Below, piece by piece: positions 42,610 to 51,170 of a DNA stretch of 64,000 bases; within the stretch, counting starts at the first letter, position 1, and each line of letters begins with the position of its first letter. The translations under genes were made by a program, and so were the position numbers. The stretch spans positions 620,001 through 684,000 of the forward strand of contig NZ_JBDZDN010000002.1 of NCBI RefSeq assembly GCF_040049215.1. Direction: 5' to 3'. This stretch comes from Mesorhizobium_K sp040049215 (GTDB lineage Bacteria > Pseudomonadota > Alphaproteobacteria > Rhizobiales > Rhizobiaceae). Below the pieces are notes generated by a model. The model did no database searches, was not told the DNA's origin, and worked only from the letters and a program-made list of their open reading frames with translations.

Positions 42610-43178
42610 TACCCATCCGGACCGAGCGCCTGGTCCTGCGCAACTGGCAGGAGCGCGACCGCGATCTCTTCCATCGCATCAATTCCGACGACCGCGTGAT
42701 GGAGTTCTTTGGTTTCCGTCGAAGCCGTGCGGAATCCGACGCAAGGATGGACGAGTGGCGCGGCTGGATCGACCAGGACGGCTACGGCTTCGCCGCCGTC
42801 GAGCATGCCGCCGACGGCGCGTGCATCGGTTGTGCGGGACTGCTCGAAACCGAAAACCTGCCTGGCCTGCCTGATGGAACGATCGAGATCGGCTGGCGTC
42901 TCGCGCCGGAGTATTGGGGATGTGGCTATGTGACCGAAGCAGCCAGGGCATGGGTCGCCTTCGGCTTCGAGACGTTGGGCAACAGCGAGATTGTTTCCTT
43001 CGCCGTTCCCGGCAATCGCCGTTCCACGGCCGTCATGCAGCGCCTCGGCATGATCGCCGATCCTGCCAACGATTTCGACCACCCGCACGTCCCGGATACG
43101 CATCCGCATCTGAAGCGGCATTCGCTTTACAGGTTGTCCCGCAAAGACTGGGAAAAAACGAAAAAGGCAGCACGATAG
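42606..43178 (+). CDS. GNAT family acetyltransferase (RimJ/RimL type)
   Basis: A 190-residue N-acetyltransferase starting at GTG 42606, overlapping the serB stop (GTGA). Opening IRTERLVLRNWQERD, then IEIGWRLAPEYWGCGYVTEAARAWVAFGFETL with the acetyl-CoA-binding loop, and VPGNRRSTAVMQRLGM. This is the Acetyltransf_3 group that modifies protein N-termini or small amines. The substrate is unknown. The terminator stem begins inside its last codons. Confidence 0.9.
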   Translation: MIPIRTERLVLRNWQERDRDLFHRINSDDRVMEFFGFRRSRAESDARMDEWRGWIDQDGYGFAAVEHAADGACIGCAGLLETENLPGLPDGTIEIGWRLAPEYWGCGYVTEAARAWVAFGFETLGNSEIVSFAVPGNRRSTAVMQRLGMIADPANDFDHPHVPDTHPHLKRHSLYRLSRKDWEKTKKAAR

Positions 43179-43188
43179 CTGCCTTTTT
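43161..43188. terminator. Bidirectional terminator between the GNAT gene and degP
   Basis: Perfect 11-bp stem AAAAAGGCAGC / GCTGCCTTTTT with a 6-nt loop. A and T runs on both sides let it work on either strand. It includes the stop codon of the plus-strand GNAT gene and lies 38 nt from the degP stop. Confidence 0.88.
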
Positions 43189-43225
43189 CTGCTTTCAATA
43201 CAACGCCTTGAACGATCTTCCGGAC

Positions 43226-44767
43226 TCAATCCATCCGGATCGTCACGAAGCGCAGTTCGCCGGTCTTCGACGCCAGCATCAGCAGCGCGTTCTTGCGGCC
43301 CTGCTCCTTCAGCGCGGCGATGCGGTCGAGCACATCCTTCGGCGTCGCGACGGATTCCTGCGCGATCTCGGTGATGACGTCGCCGGCGGCGATGCCCCGT
43401 TCGGCCGCGGCAGAATCCGCGGCGACCTCGGTGACCACCACGCCGGAAACATCGGCCTCGATGCCGAACCTGGTGCGCGCCTCGTCGGTCAGTTCGCCGA
43501 CGGTCATGCCGAGGATCGACGCGGTTGCGACCGGCCCGTCATCCTCTTCGGCAGGCGCGCCGTTTTCGCCTTCGGCGAGCTTCTCGCCTTCCTCCAGGCG
43601 GCCGAGCGTGACCTTGACGGTCATTTCGACGCCCTTGCGCAACACGACGACGTCGACCACCTTGCCGACCGGGCTTTCGGCCACGGCCAGAGGCAGTTCG
43701 CGGCTCTCGTCGATGTCCTTGCCGTCGAACTTGACGATGACGTCGCCGACCTCGATGAGCCCGTTGTCCACCGGCCCGCCCTTGATGATGCCGGATACGA
43801 GGGCGCCCTTGGCAACCTTGATGCCGAGGCTTTCCGCGATCTCGTCCGTCACCGGCTGGATGCGCACGCCCAGCCAGCCGCGCCGCGTCTCGCCGAATTC
43901 GCGAAGCTGCGACACGACGCTGACCGCCATCTCGGCTGGGATCGAGAAGCCGATGCCGATCGAGCCGCCTGACGGCGAGATGATCGCGGTGTTGATGCCC
44001 ACCACCTCGCCATACATGTTGAACAGCGGGCCGCCGGAATTGCCGCGGTTGATGGCAGCGTCCGTCTGGATGAAATCGTCGTAGGGGCCGGCGTCGATGT
44101 CGCGGTTGCGCGCCGAGACGATGCCGACCGTCACCGTGCCGCCCAGCCCGAACGGATTGCCGATCGCCATGACCCAGTCGCCGATCCGCATCTTGTCGGA
44201 ATCGCCGAACTTGACGGCTTTCAGCTTCTTCAGCGTCGGATCGACCTTGAGCACGGCGATGTCGGTCTTGGTGTCGGTGCCGACAAGCTCGGCCTTCAGC
44301 TTGGAGCCGTCGGAGAAGTTGATCTCGATCTCGTCGGCGTCGGCGATGACGTGGTTGTTGGTGACGACGATGCCTTCGGCCGCGTCGACGACGAAGCCCG
44401 AACCCAGCGACTGAACCTTCTGCTGGCCCCCGCCGCCGCCCTGGCGGTCCTTGAAGAACTCATCGAAGAAGTCCTGGAACGGCGAGCCCTCGGGAGCCTG
44501 CGGCAGGGGTACCGTGCCCTGGCCCTCGCTCCCCTTCACGTTCTGCGACGTCGAGATGTTGACGACGGCTCCGAGCAGGCCCTCGGCGAGGTCGGCCACG
44601 GAGGCGGGGCCGGCCTGGGTGACCTGCGGCCCGGCGGCCGCCGCCGGTGCGTCGGCCTCGGGCGTGGTTTGAGCGAGTGACGGAACGGTCGAGGCGCCGG
44701 CCAGCAGAGCCATCGCCGCGCAACACAGTGCGGTGCGCAGCGCAGGCATCGGATGGTGACGTTTCAT
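43226..44767 (-). CDS. degP: DegP/HtrA family periplasmic serine protease (Do)
   Basis: A 513-residue protease-chaperone. Signal peptide (ALCCAAMALLAGASTVPSLAQ), trypsin-like domain with triad His139 (TNNHV), Asp169 (TDIAV) and Ser244 (RGNSGGPLF), then two PDZ domains (about 290-385 and 415-510; KGALVSGIIKGGPVDNG and VVVTEVAADSAAAERGI). It degrades or refolds damaged envelope proteins. Its place downstream of hflK-hflC is conserved in alphaproteobacteria and joins membrane and periplasmic quality control. Confidence 0.95.
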   Translation of the reverse strand: MKRHHPMPALRTALCCAAMALLAGASTVPSLAQTTPEADAPAAAAGPQVTQAGPASVADLAEGLLGAVVNISTSQNVKGSEGQGTVPLPQAPEGSPFQDFFDEFFKDRQGGGGGQQKVQSLGSGFVVDAAEGIVVTNNHVIADADEIEINFSDGSKLKAELVGTDTKTDIAVLKVDPTLKKLKAVKFGDSDKMRIGDWVMAIGNPFGLGGTVTVGIVSARNRDIDAGPYDDFIQTDAAINRGNSGGPLFNMYGEVVGINTAIISPSGGSIGIGFSIPAEMAVSVVSQLREFGETRRGWLGVRIQPVTDEIAESLGIKVAKGALVSGIIKGGPVDNGLIEVGDVIVKFDGKDIDESRELPLAVAESPVGKVVDVVVLRKGVEMTVKVTLGRLEEGEKLAEGENGAPAEEDDGPVATASILGMTVGELTDEARTRFGIEADVSGVVVTEVAADSAAAERGIAAGDVITEIAQESVATPKDVLDRIAALKEQGRKNALLMLASKTGELRFVTIRMD

Positions 44768-44880
44768 GCGGCTGCTCCCGGTCATCTCTGAGGAACCGCC
44801 AGGCAAGGCGGGCGGCGTCATGTTCGCAAGAAATAAGGCGTGTTTGCGGCCTTGGCCACCAACCGAGGATAAATCCTCCG

Positions 44881-45066
44881 TTACCCTCTGACCAGCCAGA
44901 CGATGCCGACGCCAACCGCTATCGACACCAGCCCGGCGATCCGCAGGAGGTTCTCCGGCATGCCGAGAACCTCCTTTGCCAGCTTCTTAGCCAGGCCGGG
45001 AAAGCCGCCATAGATCAGGCCCTCGACGACGAGGACCAAGCCTATCGCGGCCATGAAGTCCCGCAT
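44881..45066 (-). CDS. DUF2065 family small membrane protein
   Basis: A 61-residue protein with two hydrophobic helices: DFMAAIGLVLVVEGLIYGGF and LLRIAGLVSIAVGVGIVWLV. This is the standard DUF2065 (YjeT-like) layout. It lies 12 nt after hflC, as in many proteobacteria. It may assist the HflKC complex; no activity is known. Confidence 0.9.
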   Translation of the reverse strand: MRDFMAAIGLVLVVEGLIYGGFPGLAKKLAKEVLGMPENLLRIAGLVSIAVGVGIVWLVRG

Positions 45067-45078
45067 GAACGGTCCTGC

Positions 45079-46059
45079 CTACTGGGCAGGCGTCGCTGCG
45101 GCGGGTCCGGGTTCCGGGATCGCGCCGGTCGCCGTTCCCGCCTGCGGCGCTGCCGGCGGAACCGCGTCGCCGGCCGGCGCTCCGCCGTTCGGGCTGCGGA
45201 AGAAGCGGAAGAACTCCGAGTCTGGCGACAGCACCATGGTGGTGCCGGTGCCGATGAGCGCATTGGAATACGCTATCATCGAGCGGTAGAACTCGAAGAA
45301 GCCCGGATCGCGCTGGAAGGCTTCGGCGAAAATCCCGTTGCGCTCGGCTTCGCCCTCGCCTCGCAGGATTTCCGATTCCTTGCGCGCCTCGGCCACGATC
45401 TCCACCACCTCGCGGTCGGCGCGGGCGCGGATACGCTGCGCCGCCTCGCGGCCACGGGCCCGCAGCCTCTCGGCCTCGGCAAGACGCTCAGCCTTCATGC
45501 GATCGAAAGTCTGCTGCGACACTTCCTGCGTCAGATCCGTGCGGCGAATGCGGACGTCCTCGATCTGCAAGCCCAGCGAAGTCGCGTCTGGACGAAGCTG
45601 GTCGGCGACTTCGCGCATCATCGCCGCGCGCTCTTCCGACAGCGCCGATTCGAAGCCGCGCACGCCGTAGACCCGGCGCAATGCCGCATCGAGACGTGTG
45701 CGGAGCCGCTGTTCGGCAAGCGCGATGCTGCCCGAGACCGCCTGGCGGAAGGTGCGGGCATCCGAGATGCGATAGGTGACGAAAGCATCGACCTCGTAGA
45801 ACTTGCCGCCCGAAACCTGGACGCGGATGTCGTCGAGATCGAAGCGCAGGATGCGGTCGTCGATGATCTGGACGTTGTCCGCTTCGAAAAAGCTGAACGG
45901 CGCCTTGAAATAGATGCCCGGCTCGGTCTCGACCTTCACGATCTCGCCGAAGCGAAGCACGATCGCCTGCTGGCGCTCGTTGACCACGAAGATCGACGAA
46001 TAGACGAGGAACAGGATGACCGCCGCGATGACGGCGATGAAGGGAAGACGGTTTGCCAT
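45079..46059 (-). CDS. hflC: HflC, SPFH membrane protein modulating FtsH
   Basis: A 326-residue band-7/SPFH protein: one N-terminal membrane helix (FIAVIAAVILFLVYSSIFV), then VNERQQAIVLRFGEIV, the SPFH domain and a long coiled-coil helix rich in Arg/Glu/Ala (about 210-265, RLAEAERLRARGREAAQRI). With HflK it forms a cage around FtsH in the inner membrane. The start overlaps the hflK stop by one nucleotide. The Pro/Ala-rich tail is disordered. Confidence 0.95.
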   Translation of the reverse strand: MANRLPFIAVIAAVILFLVYSSIFVVNERQQAIVLRFGEIVKVETEPGIYFKAPFSFFEADNVQIIDDRILRFDLDDIRVQVSGGKFYEVDAFVTYRISDARTFRQAVSGSIALAEQRLRTRLDAALRRVYGVRGFESALSEERAAMMREVADQLRPDATSLGLQIEDVRIRRTDLTQEVSQQTFDRMKAERLAEAERLRARGREAAQRIRARADREVVEIVAEARKESEILRGEGEAERNGIFAEAFQRDPGFFEFYRSMIAYSNALIGTGTTMVLSPDSEFFRFFRSPNGGAPAGDAVPPAAPQAGTATGAIPEPGPAAATPAQ

Positions 46060-47156
46060 CACTGGTTGCCTCCCGTCGCCGGCGCGGGCGCATTCTTCTG
46101 CAGTTCAGGCAGCGGCAAGTATGGGATGACCCCCTGCCCGCTTCCTTGCCCCACGATCACTTTGTTGGAGTCCTTCAGGACCTTCTCCATCATTTCGAGG
46201 AAGAGCCGTTCGCGCGTCACGTCGGGCGCTTTCGCATATTCGTCATAGACCGAAACGAACCGCTGCGCCTCGCCCTGGGCTTCCTGGACGACCCGGTTCT
46301 TGTAGGCGGCTGCCTCTTCGCGCACCTGCGCCGCCTCGCCTCGGGCCTGGCCGAGCTTCTGGTTGGAGTACTGGTTGGACTCCTCGACGAAGCGGTCCTC
46401 GTCCTGCTCGGCGCGCTGCACCTCGTCGAATGCATCGGCGACCTCGCGCGGTGGCGCTGCGTCCTCGATCGAGATCGCGTTGATCGTCAGGCCGGCTCCA
46501 TACTGGTCGAGCGTCGTCTGGATGATGCCGCGCACGGCATCGGCGATGCCCTGGCGGTCGTCGCGGAAGATGTCCTGCGCCGGTCTGCGGCCCACGGCTT
46601 CGCGCATCGCGCTCTCGCCGACCTGCCGCACCATCTCGTCGGGATCGGCGACGTTGAAGAGATAGGCCTCCGGGTTGGAAACCTGGTAGGCGATCGAGAA
46701 CTTCACGTCGACGATGTTCTGGTCACCCGAAAGCATCAGGCCGGAGGACGTATTGCCGCGCACCTCGCCGAGATCGACGAGCTTTTCGGCGGTATTGGCG
46801 AATTCGACTGTTTCGACAGGCCACCAGTGGAAGTGCAGGCCGGGCTGCGACAGTTCTTCCTTCGGCTTGCCGAAGCGCAGTTCCACCGCGATCTCGTCCG
46901 GCTGCACGGTGTAGATCGCCTGGAACAGCCAGAGGGCGACAAGCGCCAGGCCGATCAGTCCGAACAGAGCCGGGCTGGCGCCGCCGCCGGGCAGCGCCTT
47001 CTTCAACCGGTCCTGGCCGCGGCGGATGATGTCTTCGAGGTCGGGAGGGCCGCCCTGCGGGCCGCCGGGGCCGCGCGGACCCTGCCCCCAGGGGCCGCCG
47101 CCATTGCCGCCGCTGCCCCATGGGCCGCCACCGCCGCTCTTGTCGTTCCAGGGCAT
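46059..47156 (-). CDS. hflK: HflK, SPFH membrane protein modulating FtsH
   Basis: A 365-residue partner of HflC. A Gly/Pro-rich cytoplasmic head (SGGGGPWGSGGNGGGPWG) is followed by one membrane helix (ALFGLIGLALVALWLFQAIY). Then come the band-7 domain, with VQPDEIAVELRFGKP and YQVSNPEAYLFNVADPDEMVRQVGESAMREAVG, and a coiled-coil helix (about 260-320). The complex restrains FtsH proteolysis of membrane proteins. Confidence 0.95.
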   Translation of the reverse strand: MPWNDKSGGGGPWGSGGNGGGPWGQGPRGPGGPQGGPPDLEDIIRRGQDRLKKALPGGGASPALFGLIGLALVALWLFQAIYTVQPDEIAVELRFGKPKEELSQPGLHFHWWPVETVEFANTAEKLVDLGEVRGNTSSGLMLSGDQNIVDVKFSIAYQVSNPEAYLFNVADPDEMVRQVGESAMREAVGRRPAQDIFRDDRQGIADAVRGIIQTTLDQYGAGLTINAISIEDAAPPREVADAFDEVQRAEQDEDRFVEESNQYSNQKLGQARGEAAQVREEAAAYKNRVVQEAQGEAQRFVSVYDEYAKAPDVTRERLFLEMMEKVLKDSNKVIVGQGSGQGVIPYLPLPELQKNAPAPATGGNQ

Positions 47157-47275
47157 GAATGTCCTTTCGGTACTCTTTTAGACCCGCGCGTCCGGCAAAA
47201 GCCGTCGCGCCTCCCTACTCCACCCTCTATAGGGATGCGCGGCTTTGCTTTCAACGCGCCGCTTTTCCGCGGATT

Positions 47276-47797
47276 TCAATGCACTGACGTGCGCCGCTCG
47301 TAAACAGCGTAACGTGTCGCATGCGTATCTTTCTCGCCCGCCGGCACGTCTTGCGAGCTGACAAGCCGCCAGACAGCCGGGTCTATCGGCGGAAAAACCG
47401 TGTCGCCATCGACCTTTGCGAGCACGTGGGTGACATGGAGCCGGTCCGCCAGCGGCAACGCCTGGGCGTAGATCTCGCCGCCGCCGATCACGCAGATTTC
47501 ATCGACAGGCGCCATGCAGCGGGCGCGAATCCCGGCAAGGGCGATCGCATCGCGCAGCGAACCGGCCGTCTCGCCGCCTTCCGCACCGTACGCCCTGTCG
47601 TGCGTCACCACAATGTTGAGCCTGCCCGGCAGCGGCCGCTTGGGAAAGCTCTCCCAAGTCTTGCGGCCCATGATGATTGGCTTGCCCAGCGTACCCGCCT
47701 TGAAGCGCTTGAGATCGGTCGACAGCCGCCAGGGCAGTCCGCCCTCGCTGCCGATGACGCCGTTCTCGGCGATCGCCACATAGATCGCGATGCGCAT
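47276..47797 (-). CDS. folA: Dihydrofolate reductase
   Basis: A 173-residue enzyme reducing dihydrofolate with NADPH. Motifs: IYVAIAENGVIGSEGGLPWRLSTDLKRFK (substrate Asp replaced in the usual way by the LPW loop and TDLKRF), PIIMGRKTWES, and ICVIGGGEIYAQALPLADRLHVTHV. It replaces the dihydrofolate used up by thymidylate synthase, whose gene lies just upstream on the same strand. A MITE-like inverted-repeat element separates the two. Confidence 0.95.
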   Translation of the reverse strand: MRIAIYVAIAENGVIGSEGGLPWRLSTDLKRFKAGTLGKPIIMGRKTWESFPKRPLPGRLNIVVTHDRAYGAEGGETAGSLRDAIALAGIRARCMAPVDEICVIGGGEIYAQALPLADRLHVTHVLAKVDGDTVFPPIDPAVWRLVSSQDVPAGEKDTHATRYAVYERRTSVH

Positions 47798-47821
47798 GGT
47801 CCGTGCTCTCCCTAGGCAGAG

Positions 47822-47958
47822 GGATCTGTCGAGATTCAGCTCAGGCGGAGCCGAAAATAGTGGATTTCGAGAACCGGAGCGGAGCGTACATTCGGTGCGC
47901 ACCGGAAGCGCAGAAAGCCGCCATTGCAGGCCCGCATCAGCTGAATCTCGATAGATCC
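47822..47958. repeat. MITE-like element with 20-bp terminal inverted repeats between thyA and folA
   Basis: The left end (47822-47841) is GGATCTGTCGAGATTCAGCT and the right end (47939-47958) is its complement with a single mismatch. The 97-bp interior contains a further imperfect palindrome (GGAGCGGAGCGTACATTCGG and GTGCGCACCGGAAGCGC). There is no ORF. The right end reaches the thyA stop codon. Size and ends fit a non-autonomous mobile element or a dispersed palindromic repeat. Confidence 0.6.
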
Positions 47959-48755
47959 TACACCGCGATCGGCGCTTTGATGGTCGCGTCGGCTTCGTAG
48001 TTCCGCAGCTGGAAATCCTCGAACTCGAAGGCGAACAGATCCTTCACATCAGGGTTGATCCACATGGTCGGCAGCGGCTTCGGCGTGCGTTTGAGCTGCT
48101 CGCGGGCCTGCTCGAAGTGGTTCGAATAAAGATGGGCGTCGCCTAGCGTCAGCACGAAATCGCCAAGCGCCAGCCCGCGCACCTGCGCGATCATCATGGT
48201 TAGCAGAGCGTAGGACGCGATGTTGAAGGGCACGCCAAGGAAGATATCGCCCGAGCGCTGGTAGAGCTGGCACGAGAGCTTGCCGTCGGAGACGTAGAAC
48301 TGGAACAGGCAGTGGCAGGGCGGCAGCGCCATGGCGTCCACCTCGGCCGGGTTCCAGGCCGAAACGATCAGCCGGCGCGAATAGGGGTTCTTCTCGAGCT
48401 GAACGAGCAGGTTCTTGATCTGGTCGATGGATTTGCCGTCCTCGCCGCCCGGCCATGACCGCCACTGCTTGCCGTAGACGGGGCCGAGATCGCCGTTCTC
48501 GTCGGCCCATTCGTCCCAGATGGTGACGCCGTTGTCGCGCAGATACTTGACGTTGGTCTCGCCCTTCAGGAACCAGAGCAGCTCGTAAATGATCGACCTC
48601 AGGTGCAGCTTCTTGGTGGTGGTGACCGGAAAGCCCTGCGCCAGGTCGAAGCGCATCTGGTAGCCGAACACGCCGCGCGTGCCGGTGCCTGTGCGATCGC
48701 TGCGATCGGCGCCGTGGTCGAGCACGTGTCTGAGAAGATCGAGATATTGGCGCAT
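47958..48755 (-). CDS. thyA: Thymidylate synthase
   Basis: A 265-residue enzyme methylating dUMP to dTMP with methylenetetrahydrofolate. Start MRQYLDLLRHVLDHGADRSDRTGTGT; catalytic Cys147 in ALPPCHCLFQ; dUMP-binding QRSGDIFLGVPFNIASYALL and DAHLYSNH. Length 265 is standard. It is first of the thyA-folA-hflK-hflC line and divergent from the tmRNA gene. Confidence 0.97.
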   Translation of the reverse strand: MRQYLDLLRHVLDHGADRSDRTGTGTRGVFGYQMRFDLAQGFPVTTTKKLHLRSIIYELLWFLKGETNVKYLRDNGVTIWDEWADENGDLGPVYGKQWRSWPGGEDGKSIDQIKNLLVQLEKNPYSRRLIVSAWNPAEVDAMALPPCHCLFQFYVSDGKLSCQLYQRSGDIFLGVPFNIASYALLTMMIAQVRGLALGDFVLTLGDAHLYSNHFEQAREQLKRTPKPLPTMWINPDVKDLFAFEFEDFQLRNYEADATIKAPIAV

Positions 48756-48931
48756 GGTGTTCCGTCGATTCGGTGTTTGTCCCATCATATAGCAAGGCAT
48801 GCGCGGCGAACACGCCGCAAACGCCTTATCCCGGCTATCCACCTACCCGGATTCGCCCTTCCAATTCCTTTCCTTGCTCCCTATATTCGACAGGTCAGCT
48901 TGTCTGACTATGGCGATAAACAGGCGATGTA

Positions 48932-49215
48932 ATAAGCCGTTCGGACCCGGGGGCGGTACCCGGCGCCTCCACCACAAGCCGTCCGACCCTTTCGGGCGGC
49001 TTCTGATGGGGGCGAAATAGGATCGACGAAGGTGTAAAGATCGTACTTTTGCCCGGCATTGTACCACCGTTATCGGGCTAACCTTGTAGTTGCAAACGAC
49101 AACTATGCTGAGGCACGTCTCGCTGCTTAATGCGGCGCGATAGTCTCGAATCAAGTCCTGGGGGTTAGCCCCTCCAGGCGGGGTTCGGAGGTACCTGGCA
49201 ACAGAAACCTCCACT
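48932..49215 (+). ncRNA. ssrA: Two-piece (circularly permuted) tmRNA
   Basis: The acceptor piece comes first. It has T-arm CCGGG-GGCGGTA-CCCGG, then CGCCTCC-A-CCA ending at 48974. The coding piece begins GGGGGCGAAATAGGATCGACG at 49008. The two acceptor strands pair over 7 bp with a G3-U70 wobble, the alanine identity element. Between them lies a removable hairpin (AAGCCGTCCGA/TCGGGCGGCTT, 48976-49002). The tag frame follows at 49092-49130. Downstream hairpins include GGAGGT/ACCTCC, ending near 49212. Alphaproteobacteria are known for this permuted form. The outer ends are approximate. Confidence 0.9.
49092..49130 (+). CDS. tmRNA proteolysis tag ANDNYAEARLAA
   Basis: Resume codon GCA, then AAC GAC AAC TAT GCT GAG GCA CGT CTC GCT GCT TAA. 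This gives a 12-residue tag with the AND..Y start bound by SspB and the LAA end recognised by ClpX. The upstream TAGTT resembles the conserved UAGUC resume signal. The tag is translated only as part of trans-translation on stalled ribosomes. Confidence 0.92.
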   Translation, partial: ANDNYAEARLAA

Positions 49216-49441
49216 TTCTCACACGACGATTTCTTACTTCCGCAGCGCGCAAGGACGACCTGTATCGAAGGTAATCCCGATGCAGTCGCACGTCAGCACG
49301 CCGAGCGCCTGAACGTTGCCAGGACCCTCTGGTCAATGGACGATCTTTGCCAGATGATGGGTGCTCCGAAGCCGGGAAATCGCGGCCCTCCAAACGAAAG
49401 CCGTCGCCTGATACCGGCAGAAGATAGCACGGGAGGGCCGC

Positions 49442-49729
49442 GTGAAGCGCGCGTTTCTATTCGGGCTCACGGCCCAGCTAATCGTCATTGGCGCGATCTT
49501 TCTTGTTTTTGATGATCTGATGCTTCCAATGACCCGGTCTCCGGTCATTGGCATCGTCGCCCTGTGTTTGGGCATCGCGACCGCATATTTCGCCTGGAAG
49601 GCCGCCCCTCATCCGTCCTGGCTGGTCAAGATCGGGATGTGGATTGCGGGTTTTGTTGTCATCTACGTGGTCGTAATCCCCCTCATCGAGATCGTACTCG
49701 TGCTGATCATTCCCCTTATTTCAAGCTGA
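49442..49729 (+). CDS. Small three-helix membrane protein of unknown function
   Basis: A 95-residue ORF starting at GTG 49442 after GGGAGGGCC. Three hydrophobic helices: FLFGLTAQLIVIGAIFLVF, VIGIVALCLGIATAYFAW and MWIAGFVVIYVVVIPLIEIVLVLIIPLI. No family is recognised. It sits between the tmRNA and the Bcr/CflA gene; nothing links it to either. Confidence 0.6.
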   Translation: MKRAFLFGLTAQLIVIGAIFLVFDDLMLPMTRSPVIGIVALCLGIATAYFAWKAAPHPSWLVKIGMWIAGFVVIYVVVIPLIEIVLVLIIPLISS

Positions 49730-49785
49730 GACCCTACCGCCCAGAGCTGAGGCGGCACCCTGGCGGGGACGGCAGCGTGGCGCGC

Positions 49786-50997
49786 CTACTCCGCCGCCGC
49801 GGCAACCGCCTCCACGCGCCCTTCCCGTTTCAGCGTGACGAGCGTCAGAAGCAGCGCCAGCGCCGCGCACACCGCGATTCCGGTCATCATCGGCAGCGGC
49901 TCGCCGGTGGCGAAGAAGCCCGACACGGTCATCGCGACGACGCCCGTCACCATGTGGAGCGTACCCATCAGCGCCGAGGCCGTGCCGGCGATCTCGCCGT
50001 GCTCTTCCATGGCGAGCACCGAGGTGGTCGGAATGACGAGGCCGAGGAACCCGTAGCCGACGAAAAGGGTGACACTCATCAGCGCGAGCGACTCCAAGCC
50101 CGAGGCCATGACCGCGAAGCCCGCGAGGATCACGGCCGCGTAGCCGAACACCGCGATCCGTACGACCCTGTTCAGCCCGAACCTTTGCGTCAGCCAGCCG
50201 CTCATCTGGGAGACGGCGAAAAACGACACCGCGTTGACCGAGAAGAACAGGCTGTAGGCCGACGGCGAGAAGCCGTAGTGGTCGATGATGACGAAGGACG
50301 AGTTCGCCAGATAGACGAAGAAGCTCGCGATCCCGAAGCCGCCGATCAGCGACAGGCCGACGAAGGTGCGGTGGACCGAGAGAAACTTGTAGCCGGCCCA
50401 GGCGGCGGCGAAGGAGCTGCCGCCGCGATGCTCGGCCGGCCGCGTCTCCTCTAGCCCGAACATCATCAGGACGGCGGCGAGCACCGAGGCGATCGTCACC
50501 GCCCAGAACACGGCGCGCCAGCCGAAAGTCTCGATGATGATGCTGCCGGTCAGCGGCGCTAGGATGGGCGAGACGCTGAAGACAAGCATCAAGAGCGACA
50601 TCAGCCTGGTCGCCTCCGGCCCGGTGTGAAGGTCGCGCACGACCGCGCGCGGCACCACCATGCCGGTCGAGGAACCCAGACCCTGCAGCAGCCGGAAGAA
50701 GATCAGCCACTCGACGTCGGGCGCGAGCGCCGCGCCGACGCTGGCCGCGGCGAACACCGCCAGGCCCCAATACATGACCGGCTTGCGGCCATACATGTCG
50801 GCGAGCGGCCCGACGAGCAGCGGCCCGACGGCGAACGACAGGAAGACGACGACCAGGCTCATCTGCACGGCGAGCGGGCTGGCGCCGAGATCGGCGCCGA
50901 TCGTGGGCAGGGCCGGCAGATACATGTCGATGGCAAAGGGACCGATGGCCGAGATCAGGCCGAGCACGATCGCGATGCGGAGGAATCCGGATGTCAT
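49786..50997 (-). CDS. Bcr/CflA family multidrug efflux MFS transporter
   Basis: A 403-residue 12-helix transporter. Bcr/CflA signatures: FAIDMYLPALPTIGADLGAS near 21-40, the MFS loop GPLADMYGRKPVMYWGL, and RLLQGLGSSTGMVVPRAVVRD (motif C/D region). These pumps expel bicyclomycin, chloramphenicol or similar compounds by proton antiport. ATG 50997 is preferred over an upstream TTG. It is divergent from a TetR gene, which probably represses it. Confidence 0.93.
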   Translation of the reverse strand: MTSGFLRIAIVLGLISAIGPFAIDMYLPALPTIGADLGASPLAVQMSLVVVFLSFAVGPLLVGPLADMYGRKPVMYWGLAVFAAASVGAALAPDVEWLIFFRLLQGLGSSTGMVVPRAVVRDLHTGPEATRLMSLLMLVFSVSPILAPLTGSIIIETFGWRAVFWAVTIASVLAAVLMMFGLEETRPAEHRGGSSFAAAWAGYKFLSVHRTFVGLSLIGGFGIASFFVYLANSSFVIIDHYGFSPSAYSLFFSVNAVSFFAVSQMSGWLTQRFGLNRVVRIAVFGYAAVILAGFAVMASGLESLALMSVTLFVGYGFLGLVIPTTSVLAMEEHGEIAGTASALMGTLHMVTGVVAMTVSGFFATGEPLPMMTGIAVCAALALLLTLVTLKREGRVEAVAAAAE

Positions 50998-51125
50998 GAC
51001 TTGCAAACCTTAAAATTGAACCGGCGAGGTCTTATCTGTAGCCGGGGCGACGCCTTGGAAGGCTCGATGCCTCGCTTGGCCGCTCCCCCGGCAAAACCAC
51101 GCGAACACCGTTCTCGTCCAATTTT

Positions 51126-51143
51126 TTAGACAGCATTGTCCAA
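51126..51143. promoter_or_regulatory. TetR operator candidate in the efflux-pump promoter
   Basis: TTAGACA-GCAT-TGTCCAA is an inverted repeat with one mismatch, placed between the divergent pump and regulator genes, 28 nt before the tetR start. The spacing fits a TetR-family dimer acting on both promoters. Confidence 0.55.
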
Positions 51144-51170
51144 TTAGTCAATCCATGCTATGAACGATTC

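Noticed and set aside
48843..49214. 123-codon minus-strand frame
   Set aside because: Lies antisense to the tmRNA, has no family pattern, and the RNA gene accounts for the sequence.
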